Of a DNA stretch of 42,595 nt, positions 8,824 to 17,019 are shown piece by piece. The notes beneath the pieces were generated by a model, which saw nothing but the letters and a program-made list of their open reading frames with translations, was not told the origin of the DNA and did not search any database. Each line of letters opens with the position of its first letter. The first letter of the stretch is position 1. The position numbers and the translations under genes were made by a program. This DNA comes from Deltaproteobacteria bacterium (GTDB taxonomy: Bacteria > Desulfobacterota > Desulfuromonadia > Geobacterales > Pseudopelobacteraceae): NCBI GenBank assembly GCA_021779135.1, contig JAJYBH010000012.1:1-42595 (forward strand), in the 5' to 3' direction.

Positions 8824-9738
8824 TCAGTGCTTCTGCTTGACGCTATCGTGATCAAAAAAATCTTCAAAAAGGCTTCTCATGGTAGAGAATTCAAAATCGG
8901 ACAACAGGTTTCGAAACCGGTTTTCAGTCCTGGAGAGGTTTACATAATGACGAAAACGTGTCTTAAACCCTATGTCTGTCATTCTGGGCTGGCCTGGATC
9001 TATTTCCCAGGGATGCAGATAAAACACAAAGGGGCTGGAGTCTATCCGGTTGATCCGTTGCAGGCCCCATCTTGTAAGGCAATAAGGGAACAGCCGGAAA
9101 TAGCCCCCGCCTGCTATTGGAATATTGGTTCCAGCCAGGTGCAGGGTGGTGATCGGAATTTCCATCATCCGGGAACTTTCGGCAGGTTCGGAAGAGGGGG
9201 CATTTTCAGGTGCCCAACTTCCGTTTGCATCCCTGATGACATTGAATGGGAAGCGTGGCCAGTCCGGAATGCCGTAATAATCGTGGCGTACCGGAAACAC
9301 ACTGGAATCATAGCGGTAACCGGCTTCAAGTAATTCATCAAATGCCCAAAGCGAACCCATCGAGATAGAATAGCTCGGGGCTCGATACCCGAGGACGGCT
9401 TGGCCGATTAGATCTTCAAGCAGCGACTTGCCGCGGCGGATATCATCCCGAAATTCTTGCCGTGACTGTCCGGAAACCCGCCGGTGTGCATAACCGTGGC
9501 AGGCGATTTCATGCCCGGCGATCTGAATATCCTTAATCAAGGCGGGACAGCGTTCCGCAACCCATCCCAGAACAAAGAAGGTTGCAAAGACTCCTGATTG
9601 TTGGAGTATGTCCAGCAACCTTCTGGTGTTGTCCACGACCCTCACAGGATAAGCAGACCAATCTTCACGTTTCACATGCTGTTCGAAAGCGGAGACCTGG
9701 AAGTAATCCTCGACATCGATGGTTAAGGCATTGATCAT
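8824..9738 (-). CDS. XrtA-system polysaccharide deacetylase (DUF3473 type)
   Basis: This is a NodB-fold deacetylase of about 304 residues, matching the subfamily found in exosortase A exopolysaccharide loci. The start ALTIDVEDYFQV carries the metal-site acidic residues. CHGYAHRR near residue 80 gives the His-x3-His metal pair, and GYRAPSYSIS near 118 is the family Arg motif. The C-terminal part with FYLHPWEIDPGQPR is the DUF3473-like end. It probably removes N-acetyl groups from the secreted polymer or its lipid-linked precursor. The start at 9738 (MINALTIDVEDYF) fits the family; a longer reading from a TTG at 9780 has no visible ribosome site, and the site for 9738 is also weak. It lies between the outer-membrane gene and the sugar-nucleotide block. 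Confidence 0.88.
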   Translation of the reverse strand: MINALTIDVEDYFQVSAFEQHVKREDWSAYPVRVVDNTRRLLDILQQSGVFATFFVLGWVAERCPALIKDIQIAGHEIACHGYAHRRVSGQSRQEFRDDIRRGKSLLEDLIGQAVLGYRAPSYSISMGSLWAFDELLEAGYRYDSSVFPVRHDYYGIPDWPRFPFNVIRDANGSWAPENAPSSEPAESSRMMEIPITTLHLAGTNIPIAGGGYFRLFPYCLTRWGLQRINRIDSSPFVFYLHPWEIDPGQPRMTDIGFKTRFRHYVNLSRTENRFRNLLSDFEFSTMRSLFEDFFDHDSVKQKH

Positions 9739-9904
9739 AAAGTCAGTAAACAAGCGTACAGAGCGTACGGAGACAATCAATCGAAAAGCGTCCGGGGCAG
9801 GGGGGTGTACAGATGAGTTGAGCCTGTAATAGATATTTGTTCATCTCCCTTGTCCCCCGCCAGCTTTGCTTGATCACCAGCTTACCTGCCGTGTCAATCT
9901 GCCT

Positions 9905-11215
9905 CTAAAAAACCTTCTTCACTTCCACCATCGCCCGGTTGATCTCCTTGGCGCCGGCGGACATGTTGTCCAGATCGTACACATTTGTGACGTAGATGTA
10001 GGTCAGGCCGAGCGTGATGTCGTGGTTGAAGGCATAATTCAATCCGCCGGTGCCGGTGAAGCGATAGGGATAGTCGGCCGCGGTCTTCTGGCTGAATCGT
10101 TCAGCGGTCGCCTCCAGATTCGCGGTAAGCTTCGGCAGGACCTCGTAGCGCCCGGAGGCGCCAAAGGCCAGCCTGTTCCAGTCTTGCGCGCCGGTTTGCG
10201 TAATGACGTATTCTGTGTAGGAGCTGAACAGGCCGATCGCTCCACGCTTGAGTTCCCTGTCGAGTTTGCCGCTGTAGCTGGTCTCCTTGGTGGAGTTGGA
10301 TAACGGGTCCTCTGCAAACTGGACCCTGGTCTCAAGCGTGAGCACGAAGATGCTCAGGTCATGGGTGATGCCGGCGCTCCAGAACAGATTGCTCACGTTG
10401 TTGCCGCTGGAAAAAATTTGCCAACTGTTGCCAAGGCTGCCGAAGAGAAAGGATTTGTCGGCATAGTTGTATCTGAATCCTCCGGAGAGGTCATGCCTGT
10501 CGAAGTTAACGGATGTTGTTCTGGTCTTACTAAAGGCATAATCCGCCTGCATGCTGAACTTTGAGGTCAGCTCATGATTCAGGTTTGCAAAGGCGACATG
10601 TTCCTGCTTTTCGATACCCTCACCCCAGTAACGGGTATCGATAAAGCGGTATCCGGTCTTGAGTGTGGTCTTCTCTCCAGGATGCCAGAGCAGGTAGGGG
10701 GAGATAGTGGCTATGTTCTGGTCGGTCTGGTTGAGAAACAGGCTTTCCTGGGTCGCATCGCGGGCAATATTTAACGAGACACGTTGGTAGCTGTCCATCA
10801 GGTCAAGGTTCAGGCGCTCGTCCACCAGTTTCAGCAAACCCTTGACATTGCCGGTGTGGGTTATTTCGTCAGAGTGGCTCCCCCGGGCATAATTGCGATA
10901 GTCAAAAACATACCCGAGATCCCAGTCCCAGAGAGGGGCCTTGTAAATGTATGAAAGACCGGGTTGTACCCGGGTAATATACTCGGGTCTTTTGTTCTGG
11001 ACGCTCTCGAATACGTTGTCGGTGTATTCCTCGCTGATCGCCAGGGAAGGTTTCAGGATGTAATCCGAAGCCTGAACCTGAGTAACCCCCAACAACACAC
11101 ACACTGAAGCGAAACAAAGCGGCCAGCGTTTGAGAACGGCAAAAAACGGTGCGAGCGGCCCTTCGTGGGGGACCAGGCAATCTGATCCGCATGTTACTCC
11201 ATGAATGAAGTGCAT
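9905..11215 (-). CDS. Outer-membrane beta-barrel protein of XrtA/PEP-CTERM exopolysaccharide loci
   Basis: This 436-residue protein has a long N-terminal leader ending in a hydrophobic segment (about 30-47) and a likely cleavage after VQAS. The mature part opens with LKPSLAISEEYTDNVF, a pattern typical of the PEP-CTERM-associated outer-membrane family often called TIGR03016. Alternating aromatic beta-strands continue to the end, and the final residue is Phe, as in most BAM-inserted barrels. It probably assists polymer export across the outer membrane or anchors the export apparatus. Its start codon overlaps the stop of the ATPase gene by one base (TAATG), and GGAGG lies about 11 bases upstream. 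The signal region is longer than usual; an internal start is possible but not evident. Confidence 0.83.
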   Translation of the reverse strand: MHFIHGVTCGSDCLVPHEGPLAPFFAVLKRWPLCFASVCVLLGVTQVQASDYILKPSLAISEEYTDNVFESVQNKRPEYITRVQPGLSYIYKAPLWDWDLGYVFDYRNYARGSHSDEITHTGNVKGLLKLVDERLNLDLMDSYQRVSLNIARDATQESLFLNQTDQNIATISPYLLWHPGEKTTLKTGYRFIDTRYWGEGIEKQEHVAFANLNHELTSKFSMQADYAFSKTRTTSVNFDRHDLSGGFRYNYADKSFLFGSLGNSWQIFSSGNNVSNLFWSAGITHDLSIFVLTLETRVQFAEDPLSNSTKETSYSGKLDRELKRGAIGLFSSYTEYVITQTGAQDWNRLAFGASGRYEVLPKLTANLEATAERFSQKTAADYPYRFTGTGGLNYAFNHDITLGLTYIYVTNVYDLDNMSAGAKEINRAMVEVKKVF

Positions 11216-12387
11216 TATTTGAATATCCTCCGTATCAGGTCCTGTTTCGGCAGGTTGCCCTTCTCAGAAAGATCCTGAGTCTCTGGCACACGCTTAGACT
11301 GCCCTTCGATTTTCTTGTTTATCCTGGCTACGTCGGCATTGGTTTTGTTGAGTTGCTCCGTAAATGTATTCTGGAACTGCTCCAGACGCTCATTGAGTTT
11401 CTTGAGTGGCGACTGAACAGCAGACAGGGTCTCTTTTTCATGAGTAGACAGGCGTTGATTCAGTTTATTGAAAAGTTCCTCGATTCTGCTTTCAGTCCAG
11501 TGCGAATGAGCCTGGATGGACTCCGGGGATGAGTTGGTGTTGCTTGCGGCTATATCCGGTTGTTCCTGTACCCAGTAGTGATGTCCATAATCAAGGTCAC
11601 CGATGATTTCGCGGATCATCTCCTCGTCAATGTCCCGCACTTCTTCCGCAAAGGCCGCCAGGAGTATAAAGTCACAGATGATGTTTATTAATCTGGGAAT
11701 GCCGCTACAGAAGCTAAATATTAGGTCGAGGGACGGTGGTTCGAGATGGATGGCATCCCGATTACCGGCGACCTGCAATCGATGGAAAATATATTCCTCC
11801 ATTTCCTGACGGTTGAGCGGTTGCAGATTGCACTGGAAGTTTATCCGCTGGCGCAACTGGCGCAGTTCCGGCCTGGCAAGCAGGGTGCGCAACTCCGGTT
11901 GCCCCACCAGGATGATCTGCAGCAGTTTGGAATCGGATGTTTCCAGGTTTGATAACATGCGGATCTCTTCCAGGGTCTCGGGTGGCAGATTTTGCGCTTC
12001 GTCAATGATCAGCAGCGGCTGGTTTCCCTTGCTGTACTGATCGACAAGAAAGTGATTGAGATCCCGCAGCAGCTCGATCTTGTCCTTACCCTGAACCGGC
12101 AGATCAAAATCGTCATTGATCATGGACAGCAGTTGAACAGAGTTCACGTTGGTATTGAAAACCTTGGCGAGCACGACCCGTTCGAGATTTTTGTTGATCA
12201 ATTCCCTGATGATGGTGGTCTTGCCGGAACCGACCTCTCCTGTCAACAGCACAAAGCCGACCCGTTCACGGATGCCGTAATCCAGATAGGTTATAGCCTT
12301 TTTGTGGGTTTTGCTGAGAAACATGAAGTCCGGATTAGGGATCAAGTCGAACGGTTTGCATGTCAGATTGAAGAACGAACAATACAT
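11215..12387 (-). CDS. XrtA-associated ExeA-like AAA ATPase
   Basis: This cytoplasmic AAA+ ATPase of 390 residues is related to ExeA/GspA. It opens with the family start FFNLTCKPFDLIPNPDF, then Walker A GEVGSGKTT at about 50-58 and Walker B LLIIDEAQNLPPE near 128. A sensor-like VGQPEL segment and the RINF(Q)C block follow. The last 110 residues are polar with coiled-coil character (KKLNERLEQFQNTF). This matches the ATPase of exosortase A polysaccharide loci (TIGR03015-type), whose precise role is not established in the family; coupling to polymer export or assembly is the usual guess. GGAG lies 8 bases before the ATG at 12387. The gene sits 35 bases downstream of the tyrosine autokinase gene. 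Confidence 0.9.
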   Translation of the reverse strand: MYCSFFNLTCKPFDLIPNPDFMFLSKTHKKAITYLDYGIRERVGFVLLTGEVGSGKTTIIRELINKNLERVVLAKVFNTNVNSVQLLSMINDDFDLPVQGKDKIELLRDLNHFLVDQYSKGNQPLLIIDEAQNLPPETLEEIRMLSNLETSDSKLLQIILVGQPELRTLLARPELRQLRQRINFQCNLQPLNRQEMEEYIFHRLQVAGNRDAIHLEPPSLDLIFSFCSGIPRLINIICDFILLAAFAEEVRDIDEEMIREIIGDLDYGHHYWVQEQPDIAASNTNSSPESIQAHSHWTESRIEELFNKLNQRLSTHEKETLSAVQSPLKKLNERLEQFQNTFTEQLNKTNADVARINKKIEGQSKRVPETQDLSEKGNLPKQDLIRRIFK

Positions 12388-12422
12388 GGCTTAGGCTCCG
12401 GCTGAAAATGTCACGTGTCTGT

Positions 12423-13241
12423 TCATCTTGTGTAGTATTTATTGTAATACGAGTTTTCCGTGGTGACCTCGGTTGAATCGTTGAGTACCACGCCCAGAAT
12501 TGGACAGCCCTTTAAAATTTCCTGGGCCTCCGCTACATTTTCCCGCGCAGTAACACCCTCGTGAATTACCAGGACAATACCATCAACCATCTGCGCCAGA
12601 GAGCGTGTCTCGGCAAAAGGCAGAAGCGGCGGAGTATCAATAATCACATACCGGTCCTTATAGCGGTGCTTGATCTCCGCCATCATCTCCTGCATTCTAT
12701 TCGAGGCAAACAGCTCCAGCGGTTTTGCTACCTCACGTCCGGCAGATATCAGCGAGAGTTTGCTGATATCGGTCTTGACGATAGCCTCACCTATGTCGAT
12801 GTTATCCTGCAGACAGTCAGACAAACCTATTCCCTGCTCGAACCCCAGGTAACCGTGTATGCTGGGTCGCCGCAGGTCAGCGTCAATGAGCAGTACTGTC
12901 AGATCGTATTCCTGCGCCATGGATATGGCCAGATTGGCGGCGGTCAGGCTTTTGCCTTCCCCCGCCATCGCGCTGGTTACCATCAGCATGTTACGGAACC
13001 TGTCTTCGTTTGTCAGCCGTACCAGGGAGCTTTTCAGTTTGCGGTACTGTTCGGAAACAGGCGAATGCGGTTCTGTAAGGGCTTTCAGCAAAAGGTTGCC
13101 GGCATCGATGGTAATCGTCCTGGCGTTACTGTTTCCAGACTGCAACCGTGGTATGTTTTGCGGTTTTCTCGCAATGGAGACAGGTTGGACGCTGTTACGT
13201 AATTGTGACGCCTTTTCCAGGGCTTTTTCAATTCTGCTCAT
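12423..13241 (-). CDS. XrtA-associated tyrosine autokinase (CpsD/CapB-like BY-kinase)
   Basis: This 272-residue protein is a bacterial tyrosine kinase of the polysaccharide co-polymerase system. Walker A is TSAMAGEGKS at about 89-98, Walker A' is LLIDADLRRP at about 117-126, and the Walker B-like region is VIIDTPPLL. The C-terminus is a tyrosine cluster (SYYNKYYTR), the usual autophosphorylation tail. It should act on the cytoplasmic face together with the chain-length protein encoded 30 bases upstream, cycling phosphorylation to control polymer length. The separate kinase and co-polymerase layout resembles CpsC/CpsD rather than the fused Wzc. AAGGTG precedes the ATG at 13241 at a usual distance. 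Full length. Confidence 0.92.
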   Translation of the reverse strand: MSRIEKALEKASQLRNSVQPVSIARKPQNIPRLQSGNSNARTITIDAGNLLLKALTEPHSPVSEQYRKLKSSLVRLTNEDRFRNMLMVTSAMAGEGKSLTAANLAISMAQEYDLTVLLIDADLRRPSIHGYLGFEQGIGLSDCLQDNIDIGEAIVKTDISKLSLISAGREVAKPLELFASNRMQEMMAEIKHRYKDRYVIIDTPPLLPFAETRSLAQMVDGIVLVIHEGVTARENVAEAQEILKGCPILGVVLNDSTEVTTENSYYNKYYTR

Positions 13242-13271
13242 GTAGGCACCTTGTGCTGAATGTCGATTTTT

Positions 13272-14729
13272 CTAGTTGGAGAATTTACTGATGACCTTTG
13301 ATAACAAGTTGATTCCGGCAGCCTCTGAGGCAAGCACGGCCAGGATCAGTGAAAAATAAGCGCCGGCGGCAAAGTATAATCTAAGATCACGTTTACCTTG
13401 CAGAGCACTCTGCCGCGGGTCTTCAATCCTGGGGATGACAGCCAGAACCGGCAATCCCAGTTGTTTAGCCATATCCAGATCTTTTATCGAATTATCCATC
13501 TGGTCCTTCAATACAACCAGCAAAAGGCCGCCACCGATCCCGGCCAGTATGCCCATCAGAATGATTTTTACCCTATTCGGGCTGACCGGCTTGAACGGCA
13601 GCACGGCCGGATCCACCACCCTGAAAACAGTCGATTTATCCTGAACCTCCATCTGTTTGGAAACCTCGGACTGGCCTTGACGAGCCAGCATGGCTTCGTA
13701 AAGGGCTTTCTGCGAGTTTTTCTCGCGTTCCAGACTCTCCAGGGTCGCCTTTGCCGCGGGGATACTATGCAGCAGACTGCGATTCCTGGCGATGTTGTTG
13801 CCCAGATTTACCTCGGCCTGGCGAAGTGCCCGCAGCTCCGAGGCAAGCTTGGCATATTCCGGAGAATCGATTGGTCTGGCTGTGCCGCGGCCGCTCTTGA
13901 GCTGTTCATTCAGGGCACGGATATCCTCTTTAATCCGTTGGATCTCCGGATAGCTGTCAGTGTATTGCAGCTGCAACTCCTGCAGTCTTTTCTGCAGCGC
14001 GGGCATATTCGACTGGGCAGAACTGACTTTGCTCAAACCGGCCATGGTCGTTTCCAGTTGGGCTTCTCGTATCTTCAGATCATCCAGTCGTAGCTGCGAA
14101 TCGTTGATATCCTTGAGCAACAGCGAAGGGTCCATGTTGGCGATTGAACCTGAGCCACTTTTAAAGGCATTGGCCGCATCTTCCGATTTGTCCAGTTTTT
14201 CCTTGAAAGTGGCCAATTGTTCGGAGACAAACTGTGTGGCTCCATAAGATTCTTCCCGCTTACTGGAGGTGTTATCATTTATGTAGCGCCGTACCAGAGC
14301 ATTTACGTAGTCGCGGGCAATCTTGGGATCCTTATCCTGAAACGAGATTACGAAAAGCCCCTCCCGGTCCTTGATCCTGATTTGGGTATTGTCCTGAATT
14401 GCTCTAATCTGATTTTCGAGTTCCGCCGCACCGTTACGTTTAATATCCAGCTCATCAAGTACATTGGTTATCAGCGTTCGGCTATTGAGCGCATATGACA
14501 GAACCTTGATCTTGTCTTCAGTGGAAGGGGAGAAGGTCAGTCCCTTCAATAATTCAGAAATAATACTTTTTTCAATGAACACGGTGCTGCTGGCTTCATA
14601 TTTGTTTGGCAGCAGGTAACTTGCTATGGTTATGGCGGTCATGATGGCCAGTGCCGACACGATACACAGCGTTTTATTCTTCCTGGCCAGTTTCAGATAT
14701 TTCTTGTACTCGAATTCCCTGGATGCCAT
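13272..14729 (-). CDS. Wzz-type chain-length determinant / polysaccharide co-polymerase
   Basis: This 485-residue inner-membrane protein has a transmembrane segment near residues 20-40 and a long periplasmic region with extended coiled coils (about 170-360). A proline-containing VLPFKPVSPNRVK motif precedes the second transmembrane helix (about 390-410), as in Wzz/GumC proteins. A third hydrophobic segment lies near the C-terminus (about 445-470). It belongs with the XrtA-type chain-length family (TIGR03007-like). It should set polymer length and pass polymer to the export protein encoded just upstream. The ATG at 14729 is chosen because GTGGAG lies 7 bases before it; the GTG at 14741 is itself part of that site. 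No ATPase domain is fused; the autokinase is the next gene. Confidence 0.9.
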   Translation of the reverse strand: MASREFEYKKYLKLARKNKTLCIVSALAIMTAITIASYLLPNKYEASSTVFIEKSIISELLKGLTFSPSTEDKIKVLSYALNSRTLITNVLDELDIKRNGAAELENQIRAIQDNTQIRIKDREGLFVISFQDKDPKIARDYVNALVRRYINDNTSSKREESYGATQFVSEQLATFKEKLDKSEDAANAFKSGSGSIANMDPSLLLKDINDSQLRLDDLKIREAQLETTMAGLSKVSSAQSNMPALQKRLQELQLQYTDSYPEIQRIKEDIRALNEQLKSGRGTARPIDSPEYAKLASELRALRQAEVNLGNNIARNRSLLHSIPAAKATLESLEREKNSQKALYEAMLARQGQSEVSKQMEVQDKSTVFRVVDPAVLPFKPVSPNRVKIILMGILAGIGGGLLLVVLKDQMDNSIKDLDMAKQLGLPVLAVIPRIEDPRQSALQGKRDLRLYFAAGAYFSLILAVLASEAAGINLLSKVISKFSN

Positions 14730-14772
14730 CTGTTTCTCCACACTGGTTTGGTTCTGGGTATGTTTGAACTAA

Positions 14773-15579
14773 TCAAAAGATGCTTTCCTTGACGATGATG
14801 TAATCACCCGGTTTAAGCTTGACGTTCTGAGCCATGTTTCCATCCTGTATGATTTCTTTGGCCTTGATGGGGATTGATATTTCGTTCCCCGCCTCTTTTC
14901 TGCGGATCTGGGTGTCATTCTGGCTGGCGAATTTTGTAAAGCCGCCTGATTCAAGAATCGCTTCCATGACCGTCATCCCATCGCGGTACTCAATGGCCTT
15001 GGGTATGGTGACGGCCCCCAGGACATAGACGCTTTTATCCGCTAACAGTGGAATGAAAATCGAGTCTCCCGATTCCAGTTGGACATCGCCCCCGGTGTCT
15101 CCATGGATAAACAGCGCCTGGAAATCTTCCTTGATCTTCTTGCCGTGCCTGAGCAGGTAGGCCTTCTTGAGATCGGCCGTTTTAACCTCTCCGAGAGTGC
15201 AGAGCAGTTGCAGAAGCGTTGAGCGCTGGAGCAGTTCGAACACGCCCGCTTTTACCCCGCCGCCGAAGATGTATACCTTGCTGTTGGTGATTCCCGTGAC
15301 CGCCACGGTGACTATCGGGTTTTTTACCAGCTCTTTCAGCCGGGTGGTCATCGAAGTTTGCAGGACAGCGGGCGTTTGTCCGCTGGCCACTACATCGCCC
15401 AGGCCCGGAACGGTGATTTTGCCATCCGGTCGAACTTTGGCTGAAAATGTCAGTTCCTTTACCCCCCAGACGGCAATGTCAAGCGTGTCACCTTCTCCGA
15501 TGACATAATCCCCGGCATGGGCTGTAAACGGCACAATACACAGCATGGTTGCAATCAACAGCATGGTTGCGGTCTTCAT
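14773..15579 (-). CDS. Wza-like polysaccharide export protein
   Basis: This 268-residue exported protein has a signal peptide (MKTATMLLIATMLCIVPF, cleavage after THA). It is followed by a poly_export domain (DYVIGEGDTLDIAVWG at about 24-40, VRPDGKITVPGLGDV) and two SLBB-type beta-grasp segments (VYIFGGGVKAGVFEL and VYVLGAVTIPKAIEY). It should form the periplasmic/outer-membrane export conduit. No lipobox Cys follows the signal, unlike E. coli Wza, so outer-membrane attachment may depend on partners such as the barrel protein. AAGGAG precedes the ATG at 15579; the much longer reading from 15774 covers the intergenic space and part of the upstream transferase gene and is not credible. Confidence 0.92.
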   Translation of the reverse strand: MKTATMLLIATMLCIVPFTAHAGDYVIGEGDTLDIAVWGVKELTFSAKVRPDGKITVPGLGDVVASGQTPAVLQTSMTTRLKELVKNPIVTVAVTGITNSKVYIFGGGVKAGVFELLQRSTLLQLLCTLGEVKTADLKKAYLLRHGKKIKEDFQALFIHGDTGGDVQLESGDSIFIPLLADKSVYVLGAVTIPKAIEYRDGMTVMEAILESGGFTKFASQNDTQIRRKEAGNEISIPIKAKEIIQDGNMAQNVKLKPGDYIIVKESIF

Positions 15580-15614
15580 GGATGTTGCTCCTTGTGCGCA
15601 GAAGCGGTGACGTG

Positions 15615-17009
15615 TTACCGAACACCGCGGCCAAACAATACAACCTTGATGGTCTCGAAGAAGATCAGTGTATCCAGGAATGGCCCGATATTTTTGATAT
15701 AACACAGGTCGTAGCGCAGTTTCTCGACAGCGTCCTCGACCGATGCCCCATATGGATAGCGGACCTGAGCCCAACCGGTCAAACCCGGCCGTATGAAATG
15801 CCGTTTCGAATAATAGGGAATTATCTGCTTGAGTTTCTCGACAAATTCGGGCCGCTCGGGACGTGGTCCGACAAAACTCATGTCGCCTTTCAGTACGTTG
15901 ATGAGTTGGGGTATCTCATCTATGCGCGAATTTCTGAGAAAACGGCCCAGCATGGTTACCCGCGGGTCGTTTTCCTGCGCCCATACAGCTCCGGAGAGTT
16001 GCTCTGCGTCCAGGCGCATTGATCGGAATTTATATAACAGGAACTGATGCTCCTTATTGCCGATTCGCACTTGTCTGAACAACACCGGGCCGCTCGAATC
16101 CAGTTTGATGGCCAGCGCAATCAGCGGAATGAAAGGAAGTGTCAGAAGCAGGCCAGTAATTGACAGTACAATATCGACAGCGCGTTTGAAAAAACTGAAG
16201 ATTGAGGTCCGGCGAAATCCATCGGAAAAGATAAACCAACTGGGAGTGATCGATTCCAGCATCAATTTGTCCTGAACACGTTCGTAGAGTGCGGGTGCAT
16301 CCATAATCTGTATGCTGTTCAGCTTGCACCTCAGGACATCCCTGAGCGGGAATTGCCCGCGTCTTTCAGAAAGCGCGACAACAATAATGTCGGCTCGAAC
16401 CAGCTGTGCGGTTGCCAGCAGGTCGCTCGAATCTCCGACGATCGAGTCTGGCGGAACCGCAATTAAGTTGAATTCACTCTTATTATCAGGTGGTTCGCAG
16501 TTGTGGCAGGCAGCGTACCCGGCCAGGACAAAGTTGCTTCTGTTGGATGAGATTATTTCTCCCATTTGTGCCGCCAGTTCACCGGTTCCCAGGATCAGAA
16601 CCCGCTGGGAGAAGCGGGGATGATTTTTCCCGACGAGATAGAGCGAATGCCAGCAGAACTGCAGCACGGCAAAAAGCAGCAGTGATATTGCCAGGATTCC
16701 ACGTCCCAGGATGACTTCAGGATCAAGATAATAGACAACCGACAGCAGAAAAAATGCGGTGGCCGTGCCAAAGAGAATATTGATCAGCACTTCTCTCTTT
16801 TTGGTGTTACGTGCAAATCCATAGGCCTCCATCAAGTGCGAAGAAAACAAAACAGCCAATATGAAAACAGCGGCCGTAAACAAGGTGTTGAATTCAGTCA
16901 GTTGTTGAGCTACCTCGGAAGTGCCGAGTCTCACAATGGCGGCAAGATAAAGCGCAGTTACAGCCAGCGCGGAATCGCCCAGTATGAGAATAACCCAACG
17001 AAATGACAT
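15615..17009 (-). CDS. Exopolysaccharide polyprenyl-phosphate glycosylphosphotransferase (TIGR03013-like)
   Basis: This is a membrane-bound initiating sugar transferase of 464 residues. About four N-terminal transmembrane helices (5-120) are followed by a Rossmann-like CoA-binding-type domain (VLILGTGELAAQM near 140). Another membrane segment near 275-300 leads into the catalytic bac_transf domain. Diagnostic motifs are PVLFRQVRIG, YKFRSMR, RIDEIPQLINVLKGDMS, FVGPRPERPEF and RPGLTGWAQVRYPYG. It transfers a sugar-1-phosphate to undecaprenyl phosphate, the first step of repeat-unit synthesis. The close fit to the exosortase A locus type and its position directly after prsT support that assignment. 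GAGGACGGGAC precedes the ATG at 17009. It is the only glycosyltransferase-like enzyme in the window. Confidence 0.94.
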   Translation of the reverse strand: MSFRWVILILGDSALAVTALYLAAIVRLGTSEVAQQLTEFNTLFTAAVFILAVLFSSHLMEAYGFARNTKKREVLINILFGTATAFFLLSVVYYLDPEVILGRGILAISLLLFAVLQFCWHSLYLVGKNHPRFSQRVLILGTGELAAQMGEIISSNRSNFVLAGYAACHNCEPPDNKSEFNLIAVPPDSIVGDSSDLLATAQLVRADIIVVALSERRGQFPLRDVLRCKLNSIQIMDAPALYERVQDKLMLESITPSWFIFSDGFRRTSIFSFFKRAVDIVLSITGLLLTLPFIPLIALAIKLDSSGPVLFRQVRIGNKEHQFLLYKFRSMRLDAEQLSGAVWAQENDPRVTMLGRFLRNSRIDEIPQLINVLKGDMSFVGPRPERPEFVEKLKQIIPYYSKRHFIRPGLTGWAQVRYPYGASVEDAVEKLRYDLCYIKNIGPFLDTLIFFETIKVVLFGRGVR

Positions 17010-17019
17010 GTCCCGTCCT